This document shows, piece by piece, positions 28,044 to 36,659 of a stretch of DNA of 55,193 nt. Every line of letters begins with the position of its first letter. Position 1 is the first letter of the stretch. This DNA is from an uncultured Acidimicrobiaceae bacterium (lineage in GTDB: Bacteria > Actinomycetota > Acidimicrobiia > Acidimicrobiales > Ilumatobacteraceae): the NCBI GenBank assembly GCA_903919455.1, contig CAIXIJ010000049.1:1-55193 (forward strand), written 5' to 3'. Below the pieces are notes generated by a model. The model did no database searches, had not been told where the DNA came from, and saw only the letters and a program-made list of their open reading frames with translations. A program made the position numbers and the translations under genes.

Positions 28044-29111
28044 TCAGTGGTCGGGTAGCGATGGGAGATCGAGCAGCAGCGCCTGCAGGAGCAGCGTCTC
28101 GTTCGGGTTGCGCTCCAGGGCGTCGAGCGCCGAGTGAATGCGGTGCACCGCCTTCACCACGCTGTCGGAGCGGTTCAGATGGTTCTGCACGAGCGCGTCG
28201 CGATAGGTGCCGGCCACCACGGCCAGTCCGGTGCGTAGCTCGTCGGTGCGGTGGCGTCGGAGCTCGCGCTTGTGGCGGTCCTCAAGTGCCTTGCGGCCGC
28301 TGCCGCGCTCGCCCGCTGCCGCCACCCGGGCTTCGAGTTCGGCGACCTCCACCAACTGGCGCTCGGCCAATGGGGCGGCAGCCGCCTCGATGAGGCCGTT
28401 CAATTCCGCACAGAGCTGCACCACGGTGGATCCGGTGCCGTCGAGGCGTTGGGGGATGGCGGCGAACACGGCCCGCCGTTCCCTCAGGCCGGGGTCCACG
28501 GCCAATACGCGAGCGCGGGTGAGGTTGCCCTCTGCGGCGTGCGCCGCCAACTCCGCCACCTCGGGCTCGATGCCTTCGGTCATCAGCACGTCGCGAACGG
28601 CGGTGTCGGCGATGGCGCTGAACTCGATGCGCACGCAGCGCGACGCAATGGTGACCAACTCCGGTGGTACCTGATCTGCCAGCACGATGAACACGGCGCT
28701 GGAGGGTGGCTCTTCGAGCGTCTTCAGGAGGCGAGCAGCGGCATTGGCGTCGAGCAGGTGGAACTCGTGGAGGATCATCACCTTGCGGCTGCCCTCCACC
28801 GGCGCCAGCGAGGCCGAACGGATGACGTCGCTCACCTGGTCTTTGCTGATGGTGGCCCCGGCGCGGCGTACCTCGCTGACGTCGGGGTGCTCGCCAGCCA
28901 ACGCAAGGCGAGCATCTCGCTGGTCGGCATCGTCGACGCCGCTCAGTAGCAGCGCAGCGAACGCCCGAGCGGCTTCATCTTTGGTGCAGCCGTTCGGGCC
29001 GACGAACAGGTAGGCGTGCACGGGTGAGACAGCAGCACGAGTGAGGGCAGCGACAGCCCTCGGTTGCCCAACGACTCCATCCCACACGGAGCGCACATAC
29101 TCGGCGAACAC
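28044..29111 (-). CDS. holB: DNA polymerase III subunit delta'
   Basis: Clamp-loader subunit, 355 residues. The N-terminal AAA+ domain has a degenerate P-loop GPNGCTKDEAA, as expected for the non-ATPase delta'. The LLKTLEEPPSSAVFIVLADQ block and the SRC motif (IASRCVRIEF), used as arginine finger, are conserved. The usual zinc cysteines of DnaX-type proteins are absent. Its start directly abuts the tmk stop, so topA-tmk-holB form an operon, a common actinobacterial order. Confidence 0.93.
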   Translation of the reverse strand: MFAEYVRSVWDGVVGQPRAVAALTRAAVSPVHAYLFVGPNGCTKDEAARAFAALLLSGVDDADQRDARLALAGEHPDVSEVRRAGATISKDQVSDVIRSASLAPVEGSRKVMILHEFHLLDANAAARLLKTLEEPPSSAVFIVLADQVPPELVTIASRCVRIEFSAIADTAVRDVLMTEGIEPEVAELAAHAAEGNLTRARVLAVDPGLRERRAVFAAIPQRLDGTGSTVVQLCAELNGLIEAAAAPLAERQLVEVAELEARVAAAGERGSGRKALEDRHKRELRRHRTDELRTGLAVVAGTYRDALVQNHLNRSDSVVKAVHRIHSALDALERNPNETLLLQALLLDLPSLPDH

Positions 29112-29720
29112 CTACAGACCCAGCCGATCAGTGACGGCCTGACGGATGGTGGCGCCGACGGTGTCCACATCGAGTCCGGCATCGATGACCACCCAGTGGT
29201 GGGGGTCGTTGGCGGCCATCTCCAAGAAACCGGCGAGCACGCGCTGGTGGAATCCGGCATCTTCCTGTTCGAAGCGATCGAGCTGCCGCTTGCGCATGCG
29301 TCGCTCGACCATCTCCGGTGGTGCCACCAGCAACAGCACCAGTTCGGGCCAGTGGCCATCCACAGCCCACTCGTTGATGGAGCGGATGTCCTGCAGGGGA
29401 AGGCCGCGGCCGTAGCCCTGGTAGGCGAGCGTGGAGTACACGGTGCGGTCGCTCACCACGTGCCTGCCCGCTGCGAGGGCCGGGGCCACGACTTGCTCGA
29501 TGTGCTGCGCCCTGTCGGCGGCCGCCATCAATGCCTCGGCCCGGTGCGACAGGTTCGTGACCGAGGTGTCGTGGAGAATCTCGCGGATGCGGGCGCCGAT
29601 GGCGGTGCCGCCGGTCTCGCGGGTGAGCACGGCATCGAGTGTCGCTGCCAGGCGAGCAGCGTGCGTGCTCTTGCCGCACCCCTCGGCTCCCTCGAAGGCG
29701 ATGTACCAGCCGGTCGTCAT
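29112..29720 (-). CDS. tmk: Thymidylate kinase
   Basis: Phosphorylates dTMP to dTDP. It has 202 residues with the P-loop FEGAEGCGKSTHA (residues 9-21), a RETGG motif (in place of the usual REPGG) and the DRTVYSTLAYQGYGRG region, equivalent to the DR(Y/F)xxSsxAYQG motif. The ATG at 29720 fits the family; an in-frame ATG 15 bases upstream is possible. It lies between topA and holB. Confidence 0.94.
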   Translation of the reverse strand: MTTGWYIAFEGAEGCGKSTHAARLAATLDAVLTRETGGTAIGARIREILHDTSVTNLSHRAEALMAAADRAQHIEQVVAPALAAGRHVVSDRTVYSTLAYQGYGRGLPLQDIRSINEWAVDGHWPELVLLLVAPPEMVERRMRKRQLDRFEQEDAGFHQRVLAGFLEMAANDPHHWVVIDAGLDVDTVGATIRQAVTDRLGL

Positions 29721-29781
29721 ACGGACGCCGACCATATCGACTGCAACGGGGTTGCGCGTGGCCTCGACGGCTGATGCGCCG

Positions 29782-32448
29782 TCACTTCTTCGGTGCGGCC
29801 TTCTTCGCCGGTGCCTTCTTGGCGGCGGCCTTCTTCGCTGGAGCGGCCTTCTTCGCGGCTGCGCGCTTGGTGGCAGCGGCCTTCTTCGCCGGAGCGCCAC
29901 CCTTTTCGATGATGGCTTCTCGGCGCACGGCGAGCAGTTCGTATGCCCGCTCGGGCTCCATGGCCTCGAGTCGATCGCCCTTCGACAGGGAGGCGTTGGT
30001 CTCGCCGTCGGTGACGTACACACCGAACTTTCCGTCCTTGGCCACCACGGCCTTGCCACTCACCGGGTCGGTACCGAACTCGCGCAGCGGACCCTTCGCT
30101 GCCAGGTTGGCGCCGCCACCGCGACGGAACACCTTCGGCTGGCTGAAGATGGCAACGGCTTCCTCGAGCGAGATGGTGAGGAGTTGCTCCTCGTTCGCGA
30201 TGTTGCGGAAATCCTTGCCCTTCTGCACATACGGGCCGTAGCGGCCGTTGTTCGCCAGGATCTCCTGCCCATCAGCGGGGTCGGTGCCCAGCGATCGCGG
30301 CAACAGGAGCAACTCGCGTGCTTCCTCAACCGTGACGCGCTCGAAGACCATGGTCTTGAAGAGGCTGGCCATCTTCGGCTTCTCCAGCCCGGGCGGCAGG
30401 TTGTCGGGTGCACCCCACTGCACGTAGGGGCCGTAGCGCCCGTTCTTGGCGAACACCGGGTAGCCATCGAGCTCGCCGATCGGTTCGTCGCTCTTCGGGG
30501 CGGCCAGCAACTTCAGTGCCATCTCGATGGTGAGTTCGTCGGGGGTGAGGTCGTCGGGCACGCTGGCGGTGTCGTCGCCGCGCTTCACGTACGGGCCGTA
30601 CTTGCCGGGCTTCACCACCACTTCGTTGCCATCGGGGTCGAGGCCGATGGGGAACGTGTTGATTTCTGCGGCGTCGATGTGGTCGAGGTTCTCCTCCACC
30701 AGTCGCTTCAGGCCGGGGAGTTGCTCTTCCTCCGAGCCGAAGTAGAAGTGCTGCAGCCAGTCTTGCTTCTGGCGCTCGTTGCGAGCGATGGAGTCGAGGT
30801 CTTCCTCGATACGAGCGGTGAACGCGTAGTCCACCAGCCCGTCGAAGTGCTTTTCCATCAGGCCCACGACGGCGAAGGCGGTCCAGGTGGGCACGAGTGC
30901 CTGCCCCTTCTTCCACACGTAGCCGCGGTCCTGCACGGTCTGGATGATCGACGCCCACGTGCTGGGTCGGCCGATGCCGAGTTCTTCGAGCTTCTTCACC
31001 AGCGACGCTTCGGTGAAGCGGGCGGGCGGCACGGTGGCGTGTCCGTTCGGGGTGAGCTCGCTCACCACGACGGTCTGGCCAACGGTGAGCGGTGGCAGCA
31101 GCGCTTCCTTGTCGTCGTCGGCCTCTGCCTCGTCGGTGCTCTCCACATAGACCTGGCGATAGCCGGGGAACGTGATGGTGGTGCCGCTGGCGGCGAACTC
31201 GCAGTCGGTGGCGGCGGCAGCAGCGGGTTCGGCAGCGGGTGCAGCGAGTCGCACGCTGACCGTGGTGCCGTTCGCATCGGCCATCTGCGATGCCAATGTG
31301 CGCTGCCAAACGAGGCGGTAGAGCGACAGTTCCTGGCCGTTCAGCTCGCCGGCCAGAGAGTCGGGCGAGCGCAGCGGTGTAGTGGGGCGGATGGCCTCGT
31401 GGGCTTCCTGTGCGTTCTTCACCTTGGTGCTGAATTGGCGCGGCGAGGGCGACAGGAAGTTCGCGCCGTAGCTGCGCTGCACCTCGCTGCGCACTGCGGC
31501 GAGCGCTTCAGCGCTGAGCACCACGTTGTCGGTACGCATGTAGGTGATGTAGCCACGCTCGTACAGACCCTGCGCGATGCGCATCACTTGCGCAGCACCG
31601 AGGCGCAGCTTGCGACCACCCTCCTGCTGCAGCGTGCTGGTCATGAACGGAGCCTTGGGGCTGCTGCGGTAGGGCTTCTCCTCTACCGAGCGGACCGTAA
31701 ACGTCGAGGTGTCGAGCGCCGAAGCCAGAGCACGGGCGCGACCCTCGGCGACCACGATGACGTTCTTCTTCGGCTGACCGTCGGAGGTGAAGTCCTTGCC
31801 GGTGGCCACCTTGGTGCCATCGAGTGCCACCAGGGTGGCGTTGAACGCCGGGCTGGTGCCGGTGAGCAGTTCGATGTCCCAGTAGCCGGCGGTGACGAAT
31901 GCAATGCGTTCGCGTTCGCGTTCCACGATGAGCCGCACCGACGGGCTCTGCACGCGTCCGGCGCTGAGGCCTCTGTTAACGCGGCGCCACAGCACCGGCG
32001 ACACCTCGTAACCGTAGAGGCGGTCGAGTAGGCGTCGGGTCTCGGCTGCATCCACCAGCCCGTAGTCGATGCCGCGCGGGTTGGCGACGGCCTGATCGAT
32101 GGCGCTCTTGGTGATCTCGTGGAAGACCATTCGCTTCACCGGGATCTTCGGCTTGAGGTACTCCAGTAGATGCCAGGAGATGGCCTCACCCTCGCGGTCT
32201 TCGTCGGTCGCGAGATAGAGCTCGCTGGCGTCCTTCATCGCGGCACGCAGGTCTTTGACGACGTCCTTGCCCCGCACGGTGAGTTCGTACGTGGGCTTGA
32301 AACCGTTGTCCACATCGATCTGCAGACCCTTGCTGGGAAGGTCGGCAACGTGGCCCACCGAGGCACGCACATCGAACGCGTTCCCGAGGAACTTGGAGAT
32401 GGTTTTCGCCTTGGCAGGCGATTCCACGATGACAAGGGGTCTGGGCAT
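29782..32448 (-). CDS. topA: DNA topoisomerase I
   Basis: A type IA topoisomerase, 888 residues. The TOPRIM domain starts LVIVESPAKAKTI (residues 5-17), with the acidic DxD-type motif in ATDEDREGEAI. The catalytic tyrosine is in GYITYMRTDNV (near residue 300). The C-terminal region has several short repeat domains (GRYGPYVQ, four copies) replacing zinc fingers, and ends in a Lys/Ala-rich tail of about 45 residues (KKAAPAKKAA pattern). Both are typical of actinobacterial TopA, and the basic tail aids processivity. It relaxes negative supercoils and heads the topA-tmk-holB operon. Confidence 0.96.
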   Translation of the reverse strand: MPRPLVIVESPAKAKTISKFLGNAFDVRASVGHVADLPSKGLQIDVDNGFKPTYELTVRGKDVVKDLRAAMKDASELYLATDEDREGEAISWHLLEYLKPKIPVKRMVFHEITKSAIDQAVANPRGIDYGLVDAAETRRLLDRLYGYEVSPVLWRRVNRGLSAGRVQSPSVRLIVERERERIAFVTAGYWDIELLTGTSPAFNATLVALDGTKVATGKDFTSDGQPKKNVIVVAEGRARALASALDTSTFTVRSVEEKPYRSSPKAPFMTSTLQQEGGRKLRLGAAQVMRIAQGLYERGYITYMRTDNVVLSAEALAAVRSEVQRSYGANFLSPSPRQFSTKVKNAQEAHEAIRPTTPLRSPDSLAGELNGQELSLYRLVWQRTLASQMADANGTTVSVRLAAPAAEPAAAAATDCEFAASGTTITFPGYRQVYVESTDEAEADDDKEALLPPLTVGQTVVVSELTPNGHATVPPARFTEASLVKKLEELGIGRPSTWASIIQTVQDRGYVWKKGQALVPTWTAFAVVGLMEKHFDGLVDYAFTARIEEDLDSIARNERQKQDWLQHFYFGSEEEQLPGLKRLVEENLDHIDAAEINTFPIGLDPDGNEVVVKPGKYGPYVKRGDDTASVPDDLTPDELTIEMALKLLAAPKSDEPIGELDGYPVFAKNGRYGPYVQWGAPDNLPPGLEKPKMASLFKTMVFERVTVEEARELLLLPRSLGTDPADGQEILANNGRYGPYVQKGKDFRNIANEEQLLTISLEEAVAIFSQPKVFRRGGGANLAAKGPLREFGTDPVSGKAVVAKDGKFGVYVTDGETNASLSKGDRLEAMEPERAYELLAVRREAIIEKGGAPAKKAAATKRAAAKKAAPAKKAAAKKAPAKKAAPKK

Positions 32449-32507
32449 CGGAAGGTATCGCTAGGTGATGGCGACCCGTGTTGTCAAGCACACTGGCCGC
32501 CGCACGG

Positions 32508-33404
32508 TCACGGAAGCAGGTTGTGCACCGTGAATTCGATGCGCCGGTTCTGTAACCGACCCGCTTCCGTGGCCTCGTCGGCAACGGGTGTCGTGGACCC
32601 GTGACCAGTGGCGCGGAGGCGGGCTGGGTCGATGCCCTGGCCAGCGAGATAGATCACCACGGCACCCACGCGGAAGCCGGTGAGTTGCTGGTCGTCGTCG
32701 GGGTTGTCGCTGCTGTCGATGTAGCCATCGATGTCGAGTGTGACGGCCGGGTTCTGCGTGAGGAGAGCCGCCAGACTGTCGAGCAGTGCCAGCGCGGGCG
32801 GCTGGAGTTCGGCCGACGCAGTGGGGAACTGCATCGTTGCCGGAGCGAGCAATGGCTCGGTATCGGTGGGCGGCACGCCGATGGCGATCACGAGTTCCTG
32901 GCTGACGTTGGTGTTGCCGAATGCCGCCTTCCACTTCGACATGAGCGACGCTGCGGTTCGGCTGTCGGGCACGGCGCCGGTGAGGCGTAGTCGGCCGTCG
33001 GCGTAGTTGGCGGACCGGACGGGTTGCCCGGGCGTGGGCACGAACGTGGTGCTTGGCCCCGGCGTCGTGCTGGCGGTGGCGCCCGTGGTGCTGGCTGTCG
33101 GGGGCAGGGTGATCACCGTCGGAATGGACGTGGTGGAGCCAGCGGGTAGCCCCGTCGTGGTCGGCGACGTCGGTAGTACGGTTGGTATGACCGTGCTGAG
33201 TGGCGTGGAGTTGCTCGTCATGGCGTCGTCGCCCGAGCACATCGCGAGGCCGAGGATCAGCACACCAACGCCAATGACCGCCAGCGACACCATCGTGGCG
33301 TTGCGCGATCGATCTGGTGGTGGAGGGACCGGTTGCGTCGCTACTCGGTCGGCGGCAGCGATCAGCCGCTCGACTCGAGCGCGATCCGGATCAGGACTGC
33401 TCAT
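32508..33404 (-). CDS. OmpA-family membrane-anchored protein
   Basis: A 298-residue protein: a short cytoplasmic N-terminus, one membrane helix (about residues 36-56, MVSLAVIGVGVLILGLAM), a Thr/Pro-rich linker, a BON-like middle part (GRLRLTGAVPDSRTAASLM) and a C-terminal OmpA peptidoglycan-binding domain. The last carries LDIDGYIDSSDNPDDDQQLTGFRV and GHGSTTPVADEATEAGRLQNRRIE. The ATG at 33404 overlaps the stop of the DivIVA-like gene by 14 bases. It is probably tied to the cell wall and, through the neighbour, to cell shape or growth. Confidence 0.85.
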   Translation of the reverse strand: MSSPDPDRARVERLIAAADRVATQPVPPPPDRSRNATMVSLAVIGVGVLILGLAMCSGDDAMTSNSTPLSTVIPTVLPTSPTTTGLPAGSTTSIPTVITLPPTASTTGATASTTPGPSTTFVPTPGQPVRSANYADGRLRLTGAVPDSRTAASLMSKWKAAFGNTNVSQELVIAIGVPPTDTEPLLAPATMQFPTASAELQPPALALLDSLAALLTQNPAVTLDIDGYIDSSDNPDDDQQLTGFRVGAVVIYLAGQGIDPARLRATGHGSTTPVADEATEAGRLQNRRIEFTVHNLLP

Positions 33405-34041
33405 CCGTAGCGGTTGCTTCCGTGCTGTCTCGTTCCGGGCCTGCGGCGTCGGCCTGAGACTGACCCTCCGGCTCATCGACCATCGCCATCAGATTCAGCA
33501 GGTGACTCTTTGCGGTGGCCAACTGCGTGCTCATCGCCGAGCGGTGGCCGCGGAGTTCTTCGAGCTTGGCCTCCAGCTTGGCGAGCTCTTCGTTAGTGAG
33601 ATCCAAGGTGGCCTGTGCGTCGGCCTCGATGGCCGCCTTGGCGGTCTCTGCGTCGGCCACGATGCCGGCCGCCTGATGACGGGCTTCCGACACCACACCC
33701 TCAGCATCGAGCTGAGCGCGTTGGCGAATGCACGCACCGGCCGTCTCGCCAGCAGCGATGGCAGCTGCGGCGTCGGCCGTCGCCTTCTCGGTGACGTTGG
33801 CGATGCTGGAGCGAGCAGCAGCGAGCAGATCGTTGGTCTCCTTGCCCCAGTGTGAGAACACGTCGTCGGGAGCCGTCGAGGCACCCGGGGCCTCAGGAGC
33901 GCGCTCGAGCTCGCTGACGCGAGCGCGCAGCCGCTCGTTCTCGGTAGCCATCGACTTGAGCTCGGTCGACAGCTGGCCGACGAGTTGCTGTACTTGGGCA
34001 GGGTCGAAGCCGCGCCGGACGAGTTCCAGTTCGTTGTCCAT
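33391..34041 (-). CDS. DivIVA-like coiled-coil protein
   Basis: A 216-residue acidic coiled-coil protein. It begins MDNELELVRRGFDPAQVQQL, which resembles the GYDPxxVD entry of DivIVA/Wag31-type domains. A short heptad region (STELKSMATENERLRARVSELE) and a long Ala/Glu-rich coiled coil (about 70-190) follow. The ATG at 34041 has a clear AAAGGTGA ribosome-binding site 7-8 bases upstream. It is coupled to the OmpA-like gene. A polar or septal scaffold role is inferred from the fold only. Confidence 0.7.
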   Translation of the reverse strand: MDNELELVRRGFDPAQVQQLVGQLSTELKSMATENERLRARVSELERAPEAPGASTAPDDVFSHWGKETNDLLAAARSSIANVTEKATADAAAAIAAGETAGACIRQRAQLDAEGVVSEARHQAAGIVADAETAKAAIEADAQATLDLTNEELAKLEAKLEELRGHRSAMSTQLATAKSHLLNLMAMVDEPEGQSQADAAGPERDSTEATATDEQS

Positions 34042-34054
34042 CTGAAGATCACCT

Positions 34055-34067
34055 TTCACAAAGTGAA
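34055..34067. promoter_or_regulatory. Inverted repeat upstream of DivIVA-like gene
   Basis: TTCAC-AAA-GTGAA, a perfect 5-bp inverted repeat, lies 13-26 bases upstream of the DivIVA-like start and overlaps its ribosome-binding region; a partial extra half-site (GTGAA) follows. It is a possible operator or RNA hairpin. Confidence 0.3.
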
Positions 34068-34116
34068 GTGAACGTTCATCGGCAAAGTTTCCACGCTCAT
34101 GAGCAGATGTTGCGAC

Positions 34117-34130
34117 GTTCTTGAAAGAAC
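34117..34130. promoter_or_regulatory. Inverted repeat upstream of rsgA
   Basis: GTTCTT-GA-AAGAAC, a perfect 6-bp inverted repeat, lies in the 95-base gap between the divergent DivIVA-like and rsgA genes, 7 bases before the GTG at 34137. It is a possible regulator site. Confidence 0.35.
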
Positions 34131-34136
34131 ATCGGT

Positions 34137-35228
34137 GTGATTTGCGACGAGGGCAAGCGGGACATTCCGCCGCGTGGGGCCGCTACCGTTGCGCGTATTG
34201 CTGACGACGTTGTGAACGAACGCGATCTCCGCCTCGGGTGGACCCACGCGGCGTTGACGCGCTGGCGCGAACTTGGTTCGCCCAGTGCGGCTGGTCGAGT
34301 GAGCCGCCTCGATCGGGGCTGGAGCACCGTGATGGTGTCGATGGACGAGCCGCTGCTGCGGATGCGCAACATCGGCGCCGACGTAGCGGTGGGCGACTTC
34401 GTGGTGGTCACCGACGACGGTGAGAAGGTGCAGGAGGTGTTGCCGCGACGCAGCGCCTTCGTGCGTCGGGCCTCGTTCGAAGGGAACCGGGCCGAGGCGC
34501 ACACCATCGCCGCCAACATCGACGTCGTGATGCTGCTGCACGCGCTCACCTCACCTCCGAACCAGCGCCGTCTCGAACGCGAACTGGTGCTGGCATGGGA
34601 CAGCGGAGCCCGACCCGTGGTGGTGCTCACCAAGACCGACCTGGTGGACGATCCCGAACCGGCTGTGGCCTCGCTGCAAGACGTTGCCCCCGGCGTGGAC
34701 GTGCGGGTGGCCAGCGGGATCACCGGCGAGGGAGTCGAGGCCTTGCGTCAGTACGCCGACGGCAATGCCACCATTGCCCTGCTGGGCGCCAGCGGCGTGG
34801 GCAAGAGCACCCTGCTGAACTCATTGGTGGGCCATCAGCGGCAGGTGACGGCCGTTGTACGCGAGGCCGACCAACGCGGTCGGCACACCACCACCGCCTC
34901 GGAGTTGGTTCGCCTGCCCGGTAACGGTTGGCTCATCGACACACCAGGTGTGCGGGCGGTCAGCCTGTGGAGCAGCGGGCGCGGCATCGAGCGAGCGTTC
35001 GCCGACGTGTTCGAACTGATGGACCATTGCCGCTTCCGCGACTGCAAGCACGAACAGGAGCCCGAGTGCGCGGTGAGTGCCGCCATCGAGGCCGGCGCAT
35101 TGGACCCCAAGCGGCTCGAGAGCATGAAACGTCTCGTGGCCGAGGAAGCCGTGCTGGAGGAAGAGCAGCGGGCGCAGGAGAAGGCGCAAGACCGGCGCGG
35201 TGTGCGCAAGGTGCGACCAAAGCCCTGA
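34137..35228 (+). CDS. rsgA: Ribosome small-subunit GTPase RsgA
   Basis: A circularly permuted GTPase that matures the 30S subunit. The OB-fold N-terminal part is followed by the motifs in permuted order: G4 TKTD, then G1 GASGVGKST (near residue 220) and G3 DTPGVRA. The C-terminal zinc domain has CRFRDCKHEQEPEC. Length is 363 residues from the GTG at 34137. A second GTG at 34212 (protein starting NERDLRLGWTHAAL) is a credible alternative, because the first 25 residues look unlike the family. Confidence 0.92.
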   Translation: MICDEGKRDIPPRGAATVARIADDVVNERDLRLGWTHAALTRWRELGSPSAAGRVSRLDRGWSTVMVSMDEPLLRMRNIGADVAVGDFVVVTDDGEKVQEVLPRRSAFVRRASFEGNRAEAHTIAANIDVVMLLHALTSPPNQRRLERELVLAWDSGARPVVVLTKTDLVDDPEPAVASLQDVAPGVDVRVASGITGEGVEALRQYADGNATIALLGASGVGKSTLLNSLVGHQRQVTAVVREADQRGRHTTTASELVRLPGNGWLIDTPGVRAVSLWSSGRGIERAFADVFELMDHCRFRDCKHEQEPECAVSAAIEAGALDPKRLESMKRLVAEEAVLEEEQRAQEKAQDRRGVRKVRPKP

Positions 35229-35233
35229 GGGTG

Positions 35234-35560
35234 TCAGCTGTGCAGGTGGCTCTGTACGGCAACGGCCCGGTCGAGGCCCGTGAGAGCGAACCGCTGCAAC
35301 AGCCGGTGGCTTGAGCACACCACGACGAGATCGCCCAGACCTTCGCGAGCGCGGGCGGCGGCGCCGAGGATGGCGCCGAGGCCAGCGTCGTCGAGCGCCG
35401 TCACGCCGTCGAGATCGACGAAGAGCGTGGTGCCCCGGTGCAACCCCACGGCTCGGCTGAATTGGTCTTGCAGCACCGGGAGCGTGGCGAGGTCGATCTC
35501 TCCGCTCACCTGTAGCACTGGGCTGGACCCGATGGTGCTGAGTCGGCAGTGGAGTTCCAT
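35234..35560 (-). CDS. STAS-domain anti-sigma-factor-antagonist-like protein
   Basis: A 108-residue STAS domain: VLQVSGEIDLATLPVLQDQ, TTLFVDLDGVTALDDAGLGAILGAA and a final helix. In SpoIIAA/RsbV the phosphorylated serine lies in the D-S-S-G-L motif; here this reads D-D-A-G-L, so the phospho-serine is replaced by Asp and cannot be switched by an anti-sigma kinase in the normal way. No anti-sigma kinase gene is adjacent. It is convergent with rsgA. Confidence 0.8.
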   Translation of the reverse strand: MELHCRLSTIGSSPVLQVSGEIDLATLPVLQDQFSRAVGLHRGTTLFVDLDGVTALDDAGLGAILGAAARAREGLGDLVVVCSSHRLLQRFALTGLDRAVAVQSHLHS

Positions 35561-35584
35561 GGCACCGCCACGCTAGCGGCCGGT

Positions 35585-35941
35585 CTATGGAGGCTCGGCT
35601 GCCATCGACACCGTGGCCTCGACCACCACATCAGGAAGCATTGCTCCAATCAATGGCACATCGGTGTGGTCGGTGTACCGAACACTCACATGCACGGCCC
35701 CACCGGATTGTTCGGTTCGGATGGCCAGCGGAGTGAGTGAAACGGCACTGTGGGCCGCCTTTTCGGCAGCTGCTGGATCGGCCGACACGGCCGCAGCGCG
35801 GGCTCCTTCTCGTGCTGCCAACTGAACGGCAAGTCGATCACGGGTGATCACCGCCACCTGCACCACCCCCATCAGCAGTACACAGAGGAACGGAAGACCC
35901 AACGCAAGCTCGACCGTGGCCTGCCCGCGGTCGCGCGTCAT
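35585..35941 (-). CDS. TadE-like pilus protein
   Basis: A 118-residue pseudopilin-like protein starting MTRDRGQATVELALGLP, the TadE signature with Glu at +5 of the prepilin-type site, followed by one hydrophobic helix (LPFLCVLLMGVVQVAVI). The extracellular part carries small beta strands. The ATG at 35941 overlaps the stop of the pilin gene (ATGA), and it is the last gene of the Tad locus on the minus strand. Confidence 0.85.
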   Translation of the reverse strand: MTRDRGQATVELALGLPFLCVLLMGVVQVAVITRDRLAVQLAAREGARAAAVSADPAAAEKAAHSAVSLTPLAIRTEQSGGAVHVSVRYTDHTDVPLIGAMLPDVVVEATVSMAAEPP

Positions 35942-36156
35942 AGCTTGGAGGTGACAGCGTCGATGACGCGATCGAAGAGGCGGCCCACTTTGCCGGCTCC
36001 GCCGCCGGCGGTGGCCCAAGCCACCACCATCAGCGCCACCAGCGCCGCAGCGAGCATCACGAGCGCGTACTCGGTGGTGGCCTGGCCGGATTCGTCGTGG
36101 AGTGGTGCCGTGCGCCAGAGGTACCAGGCGTGCAGGCGAGCGAATTGTTGGTTCAT
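35938..36156 (-). CDS. Small Flp-type pilin (DUF4244-like)
   Basis: A 72-residue protein with the prepilin-type motif SGQATTEYALVMLAAALVAL: a short leader, cleavage-type Gly-Gln, Glu at +5 and a hydrophobic helix, typical of actinobacterial Flp/DUF4244 pilins. A strong AGGAGG ribosome-binding site lies 6-7 bases before the ATG at 36156, stronger than for its neighbours, which fits a highly made structural subunit. Confidence 0.85.
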   Translation of the reverse strand: MNQQFARLHAWYLWRTAPLHDESGQATTEYALVMLAAALVALMVVAWATAGGGAGKVGRLFDRVIDAVTSKL

Positions 36157-36191
36157 GGGATTCCTCCTCAGGATGGAACGCAGGGTGAGGC

Positions 36192-36659
36192 TCAGCGGCT
36201 GAGCGAGGAAAGGGCTGCAAGCAGCAAGGGAACGACCGCCGTGAGTACGAAGGACGGCAGGGTGAACAGCACGAGGGGCACCGACAGACGCACGGGCAAC
36301 TGTCGGGCGGCAGCGTCGAGGTTGCGCCGCCGCTGAGCACGAGCATCGGCCGCGAGACGTTCGAGCACCGGACCCAGCGGCAGGCCGTCGCGGTCGGCGG
36401 CAGCGAAGCCATCGACCAGCGATGCCACGGCTGGCCCGAGGTCGCTCACCAGTGCCGGCAACGCGTCGGCGAATCGCGTGCCGGTATCCATCTCCGCGAT
36501 CACGTCGCTCACGGCGTGGCGCAACACCGGCGCGAAGTAGCGATGCACCTCGCGTAACGCTGCGGCTGGCAACAGGCCCGCCCGAACCGCGAGCACCACG
36601 AGGTCGATGGCGTCGGGGAGGGCTGCCTCTACGCCCTTGCGTCGTGCTGCGGCCCTCAT
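36192..36659 (-). CDS. TadC-like inner-membrane secretion protein
   Basis: A 155-residue type II secretion F-domain protein. The cytoplasmic helical domain (ALPDAIDLVVLAVRAGLLPAAAL and later GLPLGPVLERLAADAR) is followed by a C-terminal membrane helix (PLVLFTLPSFVLTAVVPLLL). It is shorter than proteobacterial TadC, as usual in actinobacteria. The start overlaps the TadB stop by 4 bases (ATGA). Confidence 0.85.
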   Translation of the reverse strand: MRAAARRKGVEAALPDAIDLVVLAVRAGLLPAAALREVHRYFAPVLRHAVSDVIAEMDTGTRFADALPALVSDLGPAVASLVDGFAAADRDGLPLGPVLERLAADARAQRRRNLDAAARQLPVRLSVPLVLFTLPSFVLTAVVPLLLAALSSLSR

